Shown: positions 41,325 through 51,020, counted from the stretch's first letter. The stretch: 64,000 nucleotides of DNA from CAIYYO01 sp049299895 (GCA_049299895.1 JBAQYF010000021.1:99431-163430); one strand, 5' to 3'. Notes: generated by a model not told the origin, from the letters alone. Numbers and translations: made by a program.

Positions 41325-43391
41325 CTATTTCCTGGACAGGGAAGATTTTCCGTCCTTATGCCCGGACAGCGCAGAATGACCCCTCGGGGTTTGGATATGC
41401 CCGCTGTGCGCATGGGCCCTGCGGACAATACCCGCAGACCGTCCGCCGGATTCCCACCTGGGCGCGGCATATACGACGGCTAATGCAATGAGTGCCACAA
41501 GAGCGACGGCAGACAGGCCCATTATCAGTCCCGAGTAGTCGTGCAGCTTAACTATATTCCTTACGACGGTTATCTTACCGTAATCAGGGTTCTCACCCGT
41601 GGGATTCGCCGAGATCTTTATCCGGCCGTCGTTTTTTATCCTGATAACAGCATGTCCCTGCCCGTCTGTGACGATCTTTTCCTTGCCCGACGTCTTCTCG
41701 ACGACAAGGGGGATCTTTGCCGCAGGCAGGCCATGACTGGTTGTGTTAACAAGTATCCGGTCGCTTGCTATTGAAATCGTCATCTCCAGGGGATGCGCCT
41801 TCACGGAAAAATTCCCGCTCGTCGCAATATAACCCTTCTTGCTCGCTGAAACCTCGTATGACCCGACTTTTTCCGGCCTGAACGACCCGTTGAACGGAGT
41901 AGACGATCCATCGGGGGAGATAACTATCAGGTCCGCTGCAACCTCGTTCCGCCGGGTCTCGTACGCCTTCACCCGCACGGTTTCCCCCAGCTCGAATTCC
42001 TCAGGGGATATCTCCAGGTACAACGGGGATATGGTTGTAAATTCGATAGACTCGTCCCAGTAATCCGATCTCGTCACAAGGACTGTGTACTTTTTCGGCT
42101 CGGACACGTGGAAGGTATATTTTCCATCGGAGCCGGTTAGCCCGTAGGTGACGTCCTTTATGGAAACAGTCGCCCCGGGAACAAGGTTATTCTCATGGTC
42201 TCTTGCGTATACGTTTATGTCCGCGTCCACCTCCGGCTCCTTTGGCGTGTAATCCAGGAGGAAACTATTCCGAACCTCAAATGTTGTTTCAGCGCCAAGG
42301 TGCTTAGGATCGGAAAAAGTAACAACGTATATCCCGGTCTGATCCGGCGTATAACCCATCGTTCCGTTGATGCCCGAGGATAGGTCTTCCAACATGCCTT
42401 CAGGGTCCTCTACGGTGATGGTCGCATTCGCGAGCGGTACGCCGTCTGCTCTCAGGGTCAATGCCACGGGACTGCCTCTCAGGGCCTTTGCAGGAACGGC
42501 TTCTATCGAATCGCTCGCCTTTGCGCTGACGTAGAGGCTCACATTCGCCGTGCCGTACACGGAGTTCTCGTCCCCCACGACGACCGTATAGTTGCCCGAT
42601 TGATTTATCGTGTAATTGACTCCCCCGGATATGCTGGTTGCGCCTATCAGGAAAATTGCGCCGTTGCTATCGTATACTTTGACTCCGACTCCTGCCGGGA
42701 CTGCCATTGATATAAGGTCTCCGATTATCGGGTTATTCGGCGTAGGCCCCTCATAGTACAGCGGCCTTTTTATGTAAAAGAAGAGCTCCCCGCAGTATTC
42801 TGAGTCGACTACCATGAGCCTGTATTCGCCGGTGTCCCTTGAAGAGAATATTATCTTTCCATTGGAGTCCGTGGTATGCCACTCGGCGGATGATGTGCCC
42901 TTGCGCACGTTATATACCCTGGTCTTAAGGTACGTAACAGGCTTGCCAGTTGCATTGTCTTTGAAACTGATCGATACCTCCCGCGAATCCCGGGCTCCGT
43001 CTGAAACTTCCATGACCGGCTGATTCCCGAAGGATACCTGCTTGCTGTAGTTTGAGAGCAGGTCGTCTTCTTTTGAGAGCTGCACGACAAATGAATGGAG
43101 GCCGCATGCGAATCCGTCTATCGAGGGATTGATCATGTCTGATTCCGTCTTTCTCCTGTCGCATGCAAGTGCGTTTGAATTGATGAACTTCTGGTCTATG
43201 TAGAACCTGGCCTGCGCGCCGCAAACGTCGCCCGACAAATGGGCCGTTATGCGGAAATCGCTTTCCATGGGTATCTGATCCGGATACTCCAATGAATCGA
43301 CGGACGCTTCGCCAAATGTGGGTATAGACAACAGTAATACAACAACCGATAAAATAACGGCTTTTTCCGCAGTTACTTCTATATGTTGCAT
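41325..43391 (-). CDS. Membrane-anchored surface protein, paralogue of the preceding gene
   Basis: 688 residues. Signal peptide (VILSVVVLLLSIPTFGEA), repeated Ig-like or transthyretin-like domains (YLKTRVYNVRKGTSSAEWHT; TPDQTGIYVVTFSD; VPGATVSIKDVTYGLTGSDG), one C-terminal helix (LIMGLSAVALVALIALAVVYA) and a basic tail rich in His and Arg. Its C-terminal domains (GSYEVSASKKGYIATSGNFS, VKAHPLEM) correspond to those of the 713-residue protein (GTYTVSVSKDGYQTATGEFN, VKAYPLVL). Probably an S-layer-associated or adhesion protein. Confidence 0.8.
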   Translation of the reverse strand: MQHIEVTAEKAVILSVVVLLLSIPTFGEASVDSLEYPDQIPMESDFRITAHLSGDVCGAQARFYIDQKFINSNALACDRRKTESDMINPSIDGFACGLHSFVVQLSKEDDLLSNYSKQVSFGNQPVMEVSDGARDSREVSISFKDNATGKPVTYLKTRVYNVRKGTSSAEWHTTDSNGKIIFSSRDTGEYRLMVVDSEYCGELFFYIKRPLYYEGPTPNNPIIGDLISMAVPAGVGVKVYDSNGAIFLIGATSISGGVNYTINQSGNYTVVVGDENSVYGTANVSLYVSAKASDSIEAVPAKALRGSPVALTLRADGVPLANATITVEDPEGMLEDLSSGINGTMGYTPDQTGIYVVTFSDPKHLGAETTFEVRNSFLLDYTPKEPEVDADINVYARDHENNLVPGATVSIKDVTYGLTGSDGKYTFHVSEPKKYTVLVTRSDYWDESIEFTTISPLYLEISPEEFELGETVRVKAYETRRNEVAADLIVISPDGSSTPFNGSFRPEKVGSYEVSASKKGYIATSGNFSVKAHPLEMTISIASDRILVNTTSHGLPAAKIPLVVEKTSGKEKIVTDGQGHAVIRIKNDGRIKISANPTGENPDYGKITVVRNIVKLHDYSGLIMGLSAVALVALIALAVVYAAPRWESGGRSAGIVRRAHAHSGHIQTPRGHSALSGHKDGKSSLSRK

Positions 43392-43501
43392 AATAATATA
43401 TTATTTTCAGATAAAGATAAATAAATTCATGAACACAGTTCAAAAGAATAAAAGCATTTATAGGTGCAGGTTCTCAATATTCAAAAAAGGAAGGTAAAAA
43501 A

Positions 43502-43960
43502 ATGTTTCGCAAAGTTGTCATAGGAGGCACATACGACATGCTCCACAAGGGGCACAAGAAGCTCCTGGAAACAGGCTTCCAGATAGGTCAGAGCGTAGCT
43601 ATCGGCCTGACAAGCGACGTATTCGCAAGGAGGTTCCGGGTGGGAGACATCCTCACATACGAGAAAAGGAAGGAGAACCTGGAAAGTTACATAAAACAAT
43701 TCAAGAAACCCTACAGGATAATAAAGATAGACGACTCATACGGGATAGCGACGATAGACCCGGAGATAGACTGCATCGTCGCAAGCGAGGAAACACTGCT
43801 ACGCGCAAGCGAGATCAACGTGATAAGATTCAAAAAAGGCCTGTCAAAACTTACTATCGTAGTGGTCCCGTTAGTCGTCTCTGCCGACGGGATGCCTCTT
43901 TCAAGCGACAGGATAAACAGGGGGGAAATAGACTCCGAGGGAACGCTTCTAAAAAGGTGA
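43502..43960 (+). CDS. coaD: Phosphopantetheine adenylyltransferase, archaeal type
   Basis: 152 residues, nucleotidyltransferase fold. The start KVVIGGTYDMLHKGHKKLLE contains the T/HxGH motif (HKGH), and later residues LSSDRINRGEID form the second ATP site. It makes dephospho-CoA from phosphopantetheine. GGAAGG lies just before ATG 43502. It overlaps coaB by 4 bases, so two CoA steps are co-expressed. Confidence 0.9.
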   Translation: MFRKVVIGGTYDMLHKGHKKLLETGFQIGQSVAIGLTSDVFARRFRVGDILTYEKRKENLESYIKQFKKPYRIIKIDDSYGIATIDPEIDCIVASEETLLRASEINVIRFKKGLSKLTIVVVPLVVSADGMPLSSDRINRGEIDSEGTLLKR

Positions 43961-44598
43961 AAGTCCTCATAACCCTGGGACCTACGCAGGAACCGATAGA
44001 CAGCGTACGTTATATTACTACGGGCAGTTCCGGTAAGATGGGATGCGCCCTGGCAACTGAAGCGCTGAAAAGAGGGCATGCCGTTACGGTAGTCGCAGGC
44101 CCGGTAAGCATAGAACTGCCGAAGGATGCCCGGATCATTCCAGTCAGGACCGCGGCGGAAATGACGCAAAAAACGCTGAAAGAACTGGAAAAAGGATTCG
44201 ATCTGTTGATCTCGACTGCGGCAATTGCCGATTACACGCCCGCAAAAAAGACGGAGGGAAAGATAAAATCAGGGAGAAAGGATCTGAAACTGGAACTTGT
44301 TCCCACGCTCAAACTTACGAATGAAGCAAGGATGAGATACCCGAAACTGCGCATCATGGCATTCAAAGCAGAGCACGCCGTTTCTCATCTGGAACTGATC
44401 AAATGCGCCGGGGAAAAACTTGCAAAAGAGAACTTGGACCTGATTGCCGCAAACGACATAGAGAAGAACGCTTGTGGAAGCGATGCAAACCAGGTCACGA
44501 TACTCGACAGGAGAGGCATGTTATACCGGAGCGCAAAGGAATCAAAAGAAAAAATAGCTGAAAGAATCTGGGACATAATAGAAAAAGAGAAAAAATGA
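43957..44598 (+). CDS. coaB: Phosphopantothenate-cysteine ligase domain protein (stand-alone CoaB)
   Basis: 213 residues corresponding to the C-terminal ligase half of CoaBC/Dfp: VLITLGPTQEPIDSVRYITT, SSGKMGCALATEALKRGH, and LISTAAIADYTP. The N-terminal flavin decarboxylase half (CoaC) is absent, so it must be encoded elsewhere. It couples 4'-phosphopantothenate and cysteine. Translationally coupled to coaD. This arrangement differs from the usual fused CoaBC. Confidence 0.88.
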   Translation: MKVLITLGPTQEPIDSVRYITTGSSGKMGCALATEALKRGHAVTVVAGPVSIELPKDARIIPVRTAAEMTQKTLKELEKGFDLLISTAAIADYTPAKKTEGKIKSGRKDLKLELVPTLKLTNEARMRYPKLRIMAFKAEHAVSHLELIKCAGEKLAKENLDLIAANDIEKNACGSDANQVTILDRRGMLYRSAKESKEKIAERIWDIIEKEKK

Positions 44599-44604
44599 GA
44601 AGGA

Positions 44605-44916
44605 TTATTCCTTCTTGGTCTTATCGTTGAACTCTATCTCTATTCCGCCGATCATTTTGGCGATGACGTTATAAACTATCGCCATCAGGGCGCCGCCTAT
44701 TGCCGAACCGATCGTTGCCGCAATAACGACCCCTATAGCCATCACTATCGCCATCACCATCAGCCCGCCTGCCGCGCCGGCATCGCCGATGCTTACCGCC
44801 CCTAGGAGCATCATCACAAAAAGGATCAGTCCGTACAGCAGTCCTATGACAAACCCCATCAGGGTATGTATCTTCATCATCGATATTACGCCTATGCTCT
44901 TGATCTCGTGTTTCAT
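44605..44916 (-). CDS. Small membrane protein, DUF3566-like
   Basis: 103 residues. A short N-terminal cytosolic segment (KHEIKSIGVISMMKIHTLMG) precedes two or three hydrophobic Gly/Ala-rich helices and an acidic tail. The opening and helix-turn-helix layout resemble archaeal DUF3566-type proteins. Function unknown. Convergent with coaB. Confidence 0.6.
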   Translation of the reverse strand: MKHEIKSIGVISMMKIHTLMGFVIGLLYGLILFVMMLLGAVSIGDAGAAGGLMVMAIVMAIGVVIAATIGSAIGGALMAIVYNVIAKMIGGIEIEFNDKTKKE

Positions 44917-44970
44917 TTTCTTTTGTAATTGAATTATGTTTAATTGATTAGGCCGGACGGATATATAAAT

Positions 44971-46389
44971 TCAACCTTTGGCGACCCCTAGGGGCACAAC
45001 GCGGGCGACTGTCCTTGATATGCCTGCCGCTTCGACGCTCTTTATCACTTCGTCTATGTCTTTATATGCTTCCGCCGCTTCTTCCGCGAGGACTTTCGGG
45101 TTCGTTGCCCGGACGACTTTACCTGATGATTCCATCCTTTTTTGTATGTCCATTCCCTTGAATTTCCTTATCGCGCCCTCCCTCGACATAGTTCTCCCGG
45201 CGCCGTGACAGGTGCTCCCGAACGTTTCCTCCATCGCGGTCTCTGTCCCGACGAGCACATATGACGAGGTTCCCATGGAGCCCGGTATTATAACCGGCTG
45301 GCCCGTTTCCCTGTATGCGCCGGGTATCTCCTTTCTTCCCGCGGCAAAAGCCCTTGTCGCCCCTTTCCTGTGGACGCACAGGGTCTTCTTCACGCCGTCC
45401 ACACTGTGCTCTTCGTATTTGGCGATATTGTGGCATACGTCGTAGACAAGGGGCGTCTCGCAACCCGGGAAAAATTTTTCAAGGGTCTCCCTCACCCAGT
45501 GAGTGATCACCTCCCTGTTGCAGAACGCGTAGTTTACGCCGCAGCACATGGCCGATATGTAATCCTGCGCTTCTCTGGAATCCAGGGGCGCACATGCGAG
45601 TTCCGCATCAGGCAGCTTTATCCCGTATTTCTGGGCTGCCGAGAGCATCACCCTGATATAGTCGTCTGCCACCTGGTGGCCGAAGCCCCTGCTACCGCAA
45701 TGCACCATTATAGTAATCTGGCCGGGCTCGTTTATCCCGAATTTCCTTGCAACGACCGGATCAAATACCCTGTCTACTTTCTGGACTTCGAGAAAGTGAT
45801 TGCCTGCACCCAGGGTTCCGATCTGCGGCCTGCCGCGGTCCTTTGCCTTCTTCGATACTTTTGAGGGATCCGCGCCTTTGATCGCGCCTTCTTCTTCCAT
45901 GTGCAGGAGGTCGGCTTTTCTGCCGAGGCCCCGTTCAACGGCCCACTTTGCCCCCATGACTGCTACTTCGTCGAGCTCTTTTTCCGATATGCGCAGGCTG
46001 GATTTTTCCCCCACGCCGGAGGGTATGTTCTCGAATAAGGCGTTCATCAGCTCTTTTAGTTTCGGCCTGATATCCTTTTCAGTCAGGTTCGTCGATATGA
46101 GCCTTACGCCGCAGTTTATGTCGTATCCCACGCCCCCGGGAGACACTACGCCCGTTTCCAGGTCGAATGCTGCGACCCCGCCGATTGGGAATCCGTAGCC
46201 GTAGTGGCCGTCCGGCATGACGAGGGACGCCTTCTGTATCCCGGGAAGCTTTGATACGTTGACCGCCTGCCGGAATACGCCTTCTTCGATTGATGAATAG
46301 ATCCTGTCGTTCGCATATATCCTCACCGGAACGCTCATGCCGGGTTCCAGATACTGCCATACTCCGTTCCTAATCTCTTTTGCCTGCAT
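44971..46389 (-). CDS. rtcB: RNA-splicing ligase RtcB
   Basis: 472 residues from ATG 46389 (MQAKEIRNGVWQY). Metal and GMP site motifs: GGVGYDINCGVRLI, GAGNHFLEVQ, HCGSRGFGHQV, and the nucleotidyl His in STCHGAGRTMSR. It joins tRNA halves after intron removal and repairs 2',3'-cyclic-phosphate ends with GTP and Mn. No intein is present. It overlaps the taw3 gene by 20 bases, linking two tRNA-maturation functions. Confidence 0.94.
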   Translation of the reverse strand: MQAKEIRNGVWQYLEPGMSVPVRIYANDRIYSSIEEGVFRQAVNVSKLPGIQKASLVMPDGHYGYGFPIGGVAAFDLETGVVSPGGVGYDINCGVRLISTNLTEKDIRPKLKELMNALFENIPSGVGEKSSLRISEKELDEVAVMGAKWAVERGLGRKADLLHMEEEGAIKGADPSKVSKKAKDRGRPQIGTLGAGNHFLEVQKVDRVFDPVVARKFGINEPGQITIMVHCGSRGFGHQVADDYIRVMLSAAQKYGIKLPDAELACAPLDSREAQDYISAMCCGVNYAFCNREVITHWVRETLEKFFPGCETPLVYDVCHNIAKYEEHSVDGVKKTLCVHRKGATRAFAAGRKEIPGAYRETGQPVIIPGSMGTSSYVLVGTETAMEETFGSTCHGAGRTMSREGAIRKFKGMDIQKRMESSGKVVRATNPKVLAEEAAEAYKDIDEVIKSVEAAGISRTVARVVPLGVAKG

Positions 46390-46978
46390 CTTCTTTTCTC
46401 TCCTCAAGGGTATGCAGCGCCAGCTCAAATTTATTCAGCCTCTGCATGCCTTTATTGAATTTTTCATTTGCGAGCACCGTCAGATACTCTATATAGTTGT
46501 TATCCACTACGCTTTTCCCTTCCTCCGCGACCGGGGCATCGATCCTCTCCGTTCCGCATACTTCGACAAGGACCCGGTCCTCTTTGTACGAGAGTATGCC
46601 CGTCTTTTTGTATCCGTTGTTCCTCGCAAGTTCAACGAGAGCGCCTGCGCGTGCAAGGTCCCTGCATACTATATGCATTATGGTGGGTTCATGCATGAAC
46701 CATATCCTCCCGGTCCGGGGCATTTTTGCAAGGGCCGCGATAACGTCCCCGGGCGAAACCGTGCTGTGCCATTTACCCACCCAGCCTGAATCCAGTTTCC
46801 CCCCGGGGTCGTAGAACAGGGACGTTCTCCCGGTGCACGTCGAAGTGGTATAATAATCCTTAAGCGAGTTCACATAGTCTATCAGGGGGATGATGTCCGA
46901 GTCGACGTCGCCCGTATTTTTAGCGTCGTCGAGGCCCCTGAGTGCGTCCGCTTTCTGCTGCTGAAATTTATTGTTCAT
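46370..46978 (-). CDS. taw3: tRNA wybutosine-synthesis methyltransferase Taw3 (TYW3)
   Basis: 202 residues from ATG 46978 (MNNKFQQQKADALRG). TYW3 hallmarks: YYTTSTCTGRTSLF, GGKLDSGWVGKWHS and IWFMHEPTIMHIVCRD. It methylates an intermediate of wybutosine at position 37 of tRNA-Phe. The extra 28 codons upstream are not family-like. Co-transcribed with rtcB. Confidence 0.9.
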   Translation of the reverse strand: MNNKFQQQKADALRGLDDAKNTGDVDSDIIPLIDYVNSLKDYYTTSTCTGRTSLFYDPGGKLDSGWVGKWHSTVSPGDVIAALAKMPRTGRIWFMHEPTIMHIVCRDLARAGALVELARNNGYKKTGILSYKEDRVLVEVCGTERIDAPVAEEGKSVVDNNYIEYLTVLANEKFNKGMQRLNKFELALHTLEERKEDAGKRD

Positions 46979-47027
46979 ATTCCTAATACTCTTAATTCTT
47001 AAGGTATTGTCCGCAGAATAATTAAAG

Positions 47028-47900
47028 ATGGATCCCAAAACAAAAAAGATCGCAGCGATCATTGTAACCGTAATAATAGCGGCCGCGGCATATTATCTCT
47101 ATCTTGAGTCCGAGAAACCCCGCTATGTAAAGAACGTCGCAGGAGTGCAGGTCTATTCCAGGTATCCCCTGGAGGGTCTTGCGAACAAGACGAGTGCTAT
47201 CGGCCTGCATACTTATTCTGCCGGCGCGGAGACGACGTGTAACCTGGAGTTGTCGGGGGTACTCGTTGCAGGCGGCGCAGTCCCTGACAGGAAGGGATAT
47301 GACATCCAGCTGGAGAGAGCGCCGCAGGAGATATTCCTCGACAGAAAGGGCGCCTATATCAGGGGAGAGACCGACGACGAACTCCTTGCGGCATGCCATG
47401 CGTTCATCTGCATACGGGAGGGACTGGATTGCCCGAAGAACCTCATGGAGATAAAGAACGTCACACAAAAGAACAGGGACATGGTCATCGTCCTAGACAA
47501 CCGGACGGGGAGGGATGCAGTCATCGGATTCGTTGAACTTGAGGGTGTGCTGGGCTACCTGCAGGCGCAGTACGCAGACACGAACGGCGACGGCACGCTC
47601 AACCAGACCGAGGTCTCAAATAACAAATACCACATATACCCCTATCTGATGAACGGGGATACCTGCAAGCTCATGGACTTCAAGAGCGCGATAGAAGAGC
47701 TCAACATCACGAACGACACAGCGCCATGCGAGTTCCGCTCGGGGATATTCCTCCAGAAGGCGAAAACGAACGGGATAGCAATCGACGGCCAGAAGATAAT
47801 GATAACCGGGGACGACGCAGGCATACACACCGGCGCAGTCATCGTAAGAGACATACTGGCGCCGGAATGGATAAGGATATTCAACAGGGCGAACGGCTAG
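47028..47900 (+). CDS. Membrane-anchored extracellular protein with EF-hand-like loop
   Basis: 290 residues. The N-terminal helix (IAAIIVTVIIAAAAYYLYL) is an anchor or signal. The outside domain has Cys pairs (TTCNLELS, AACHAFICIREGLDCPK, DTCKLMD, APCEFRSG) and a calcium-type loop DTNGDGTLNQTE. N-x-S/T sequons are present. No family recognised. It diverges from taw3 and is followed by a Gln-rich membrane protein 25 bases later, likely one operon. Confidence 0.7.
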   Translation: MDPKTKKIAAIIVTVIIAAAAYYLYLESEKPRYVKNVAGVQVYSRYPLEGLANKTSAIGLHTYSAGAETTCNLELSGVLVAGGAVPDRKGYDIQLERAPQEIFLDRKGAYIRGETDDELLAACHAFICIREGLDCPKNLMEIKNVTQKNRDMVIVLDNRTGRDAVIGFVELEGVLGYLQAQYADTNGDGTLNQTEVSNNKYHIYPYLMNGDTCKLMDFKSAIEELNITNDTAPCEFRSGIFLQKAKTNGIAIDGQKIMITGDDAGIHTGAVIVRDILAPEWIRIFNRANG

Positions 47901-47925
47901 GTCCCGCGTTCCCGGAGGAGTGCAG

Positions 47926-49449
47926 ATGAGTAAACATGTTATCGGGATATGGATGCTCCTGTTTTTATTTTTCTTCGCATGCGGGGCTTCCGCTGAGAAA
48001 ATATCTGCGGAAAAGCTGCCGGACAAGGCGTCCCTTGACGCGGGTACTCCGGTTGTAATCTCACTGCGCATAACCAATCCATTCGATTCACCGGTGAACG
48101 TAAGGATAGTCGACAAGAACGTCTTTGCGAACAACGGCCTGGACGTGCAATGCCTGGAATACGCAGTCCCAAACAGGACTACTGTGGAGGCAGCCTACCC
48201 CGGGATTGTCCCGTATAGCGGGGGAAGCTATACCCTCGACCCTGCGTCTCTCACTTATACCAATCCTGCTACTGGAAGCGAGGAAACTGTATCTACCAAT
48301 TCGGTCAATGTCTCCGTGAAAGATGCCCCGGGGGGCAGCCAGGGAACCGCCCAAGGTATAACCTCCATCTACCAATGCGACGGAATGAACATGCAGACAA
48401 CGTCTTATTCATACAGCGGCCCACAGGGTCAGCAGCAGAACCGGCAGAACGAACAGCAGCAAAGCCAGCAGTCAATGGTCCAGAACAACCAGATGGACCA
48501 GAACGCAAACCCGCTCAAGCAGGAGATAGCAAAAGAGCAGGAAAAACAAAAGCGCATGGAAGAAGAGTTCCAAAAGAACCTTGAAAATAACGGCGTTTTT
48601 CAAAAGCAGGACCAGGCGCTCCAGCAGCAGGGCTATAAGCCTGCGGATTCAAAGAACAATCCGGTATCGAACGATTCGGGAAAATTCCTGAAGAACTACC
48701 AAAAAGACAACGGGGAAAACGCATCGCTCCAGGGGGAGATGAAGAACGGGAGCATCCGGGACATTCAGACGCAGACGTCCGAAGACGTCAAACAGGCGCT
48801 CTCGGCGCTGCAGCAGGACCCGTCGTTTTGGGAGTACGAAAAACAGCTCACTGAACAGGGATACAACGCATCCTCCCCCCGAGTACAACAAACGGGGATA
48901 AACCGCTCGAAGATAACTGTCCCATACAATAACGGTTCGGCGGGGAAGAACATAACCGCCGAATACGTCAACGGAACGATTAAGAACGTCAAAATAGAGG
49001 AAGAAAAAGACGAACAAAACAACGTATTTTGGTATGCGGCAGCATTTGCGCTGATCGCCCTCCTAGCATACCTTGCCTACTGGAGGAATTCAAAAAAGAA
49101 AGAGGTCGTGCGCGAGTGCGCGCCTCTCGAACCGGAGTACGTCGATTACCGGTCCGATGCAGAGAGGATGCTTTCCGAAGCAGAGGACCTATTTTCCAAT
49201 ACACGGGAAAAAGACGCCTACGAACGGGTCTCGCAGGCAGTGCGCTTCTACCATTCCCACGCCCTCGGGGAAAGAAAGGACCTCTCGAATACGGAGCTAT
49301 TGGACCTGCTTAAAAAGAAGAGGAACGATCTATTCCTCCAGACGCAAAAGTGCCTCTCCCTCTGCGGCCTCGTAGAGTTCGCCAAATACAAGGCAAACAG
49401 GGAAGACTTCTCCGAGATAATCGCGATAGCAAGAAAGATAATCTCCTAA
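47926..49449 (+). CDS. Membrane protein with extracellular Gln-rich region and cytosolic helical domain
   Basis: 507 residues from ATG 47926; GGAGGAG lies 5 bases upstream, so the GTG at 47920 is not favoured. Signal peptide (GIWMLLFLFFFACGASA), an Ig-like domain (about 30-130), a Gln/Asn-rich helical region (QGQQQNRQNEQQQSQQS, then charged coil), a transmembrane helix at about 368-386 (VFWYAAAFALIALLAYLAYW) and a cytosolic helical domain of about 110 residues (AERMLSEAEDLFSNTREKDA). The tail resembles the domain after the helix in DUF4129/transglutaminase-linked proteins, tentatively. Function unknown. Confidence 0.7.
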   Translation: MSKHVIGIWMLLFLFFFACGASAEKISAEKLPDKASLDAGTPVVISLRITNPFDSPVNVRIVDKNVFANNGLDVQCLEYAVPNRTTVEAAYPGIVPYSGGSYTLDPASLTYTNPATGSEETVSTNSVNVSVKDAPGGSQGTAQGITSIYQCDGMNMQTTSYSYSGPQGQQQNRQNEQQQSQQSMVQNNQMDQNANPLKQEIAKEQEKQKRMEEEFQKNLENNGVFQKQDQALQQQGYKPADSKNNPVSNDSGKFLKNYQKDNGENASLQGEMKNGSIRDIQTQTSEDVKQALSALQQDPSFWEYEKQLTEQGYNASSPRVQQTGINRSKITVPYNNGSAGKNITAEYVNGTIKNVKIEEEKDEQNNVFWYAAAFALIALLAYLAYWRNSKKKEVVRECAPLEPEYVDYRSDAERMLSEAEDLFSNTREKDAYERVSQAVRFYHSHALGERKDLSNTELLDLLKKKRNDLFLQTQKCLSLCGLVEFAKYKANREDFSEIIAIARKIIS

Positions 49450-50012
49450 AGATCGTTTCTTGTGTACCGGGCATTCAGGGTTGCAGACGCGAGGATGCGG
49501 CCTTTCATCGCTTTCTCCAGCTCGGGTTTACCCGAGTCCCCGGGCAGATTTAGTTTCGCATCCAGCGCGTATGCGTGAAATACGTACCTGTGCGTTCCCG
49601 ACGGGGGGCACGGGCTGTCGTATTTGTTCGTCCCGTCGGAATTCATCCCCTGCGTTGACCCGGCTGGTACGCTGTTTTCTTCTATGGTGGAAACGGGGGA
49701 AATGTTCCACATTACCCAGTGATCATACGTTCCTCCGGGCGCGTCGGGGTCGTCGAATACCAGTGCGAGGGTCTTTGTTCCCGCGGGAATGCCTCTGAAT
49801 GCCAGCGGCGGGTTGATGCCCTGTCCGTCGCACGTGTATTTCTCCGGGTATTCTCCCCCCTCGGAGTATGCGGAGCTTGTTATCCCAAATGCGGTAGCGT
49901 TTTTCATTTCGTCCTCCTCCTGATCGCCCGCGACGGTCTCGTTTCCTTTCTGCGCGCATCCGGATAACAGCAGGGCGAATGCGACGGCCAACAGTAAAGG
50001 ATTGTTTTTCAT
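49446..50012 (-). CDS. PEBP-family (YbhB/YbcL) lipoprotein
   Basis: 188 residues. Lipobox LLLSGC (Cys19), then a PEBP domain: AFRGIPAGTKTLALVFDDPD, DHWVMWNISP, and CPPSGTHRYVFHAYALD. The DPDAP and GxHR ligand-site residues are intact. Such proteins bind anionic ligands; bacterial and archaeal ones have no settled role. Convergent with the Gln-rich gene, overlapping it by 4 bases at the stops. Confidence 0.85.
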   Translation of the reverse strand: MKNNPLLLAVAFALLLSGCAQKGNETVAGDQEEDEMKNATAFGITSSAYSEGGEYPEKYTCDGQGINPPLAFRGIPAGTKTLALVFDDPDAPGGTYDHWVMWNISPVSTIEENSVPAGSTQGMNSDGTNKYDSPCPPSGTHRYVFHAYALDAKLNLPGDSGKPELEKAMKGRILASATLNARYTRNDL

Positions 50013-50064
50013 TCTCCGGCAGGCGACGTTTTTTTTTTGTTTATATTATAGAATGCGTCGTTTA

Positions 50065-50964
50065 TTAGACGGTCCTTCCGAGCTTTTCTGCGACATATTC
50101 ATAGACCTTCTCTGCGACGTTTATCCCGGTCGCCTTCTCGAAGCCCTCGAATCCGGGGGATGAATTGACTTCTGCGACCATGTAGCTGTCTCCGTCGAAT
50201 AGTATGTCCACGCCCGCTATCTGTAATCCGAGGAGCTTTGCGCATTCGACGGATAATTTTTCTATCTCCCGGTTCATCGGGAAAGGCGAAACGGATCCTC
50301 CCGCGTGCACGTTCGCTTTCACCCTGCCTTCCCGGGCCGTGCGGAGCATCGCGCCTATGGGCTTTCCGCCTACAACGATGACCCGTATGTCCCGTCCCCT
50401 GGAGGAGGAGACGAATTCCTGGAGTATGACGTTCACCTTGGAGTCTTTTGATATCTCCATCAGGTCCGAAAGGTCTTCCAACTGGGTCTTGTTCTCGCAC
50501 AGGAACACCCCTTTCCCCTTGGAGCCTGAAACCGTTTTGAGTATTATCGGAAGAGAGAACTCTTTTTCCACGTTCTCAAGATTCAGCGGGAACTTTGCGA
50601 GCATCGTCTTTGGGATGGGTATGTTGTGCGCTGCAAGTATCTGCATGGTCGCAAGCTTGTCTTTTGCTGCTTCGATGCTCTGGCTGGAATTGAGGACCGG
50701 TATTCCCAGGCGCTCCATGTGCCTTATCACGGCCAGGGTGAAGTACGTGGATGAAGAGCCCCTCCTGGGGATCAGGCAGTCCGGGAGGTCCATGACGCTG
50801 CCCTTGTAGAGAATGCTTTTGCGCCCGCCCTTGGTCACAATCAGGTCGAAATCTATCGGCGCGACGAACAAAAGGTCTATCCCCTTTTTTTCCGCCACTT
50901 CCTTGAAGCGCAGGTTTTCATAAGAAGTGTAGTTCCCCTCGCGCGCAAGTATCCAGATTTTCAT
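50065..50964 (-). CDS. RimK-family ATP-grasp ligase
   Basis: 299 residues from ATG 50964 (MKIWILAREGNYTSYE). ATP-grasp features: ILKTVSGSKGKGVFL, VNVILQEFVSSSRGRDIRVI, and EVNSSPGFEGFEKATG with metal-binding Glu and Asn. Relatives add glutamate to RimK targets, to F420 (CofF) or to methanopterin (MptN), or make amino-group carrier proteins (LysX). With mptG and mfnA in this window a cofactor-glutamate ligase is attractive but unproven. Same strand as dedA and arsC upstream. Confidence 0.8.
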   Translation of the reverse strand: MKIWILAREGNYTSYENLRFKEVAEKKGIDLLFVAPIDFDLIVTKGGRKSILYKGSVMDLPDCLIPRRGSSSTYFTLAVIRHMERLGIPVLNSSQSIEAAKDKLATMQILAAHNIPIPKTMLAKFPLNLENVEKEFSLPIILKTVSGSKGKGVFLCENKTQLEDLSDLMEISKDSKVNVILQEFVSSSRGRDIRVIVVGGKPIGAMLRTAREGRVKANVHAGGSVSPFPMNREIEKLSVECAKLLGLQIAGVDILFDGDSYMVAEVNSSPGFEGFEKATGINVAEKVYEYVAEKLGRTV

Positions 50965-51020
50965 TGAATTATCAGCCGACAAAAACTTTAGTAATAGATA
51001 TTCAAAGCCCCGAATATAAA

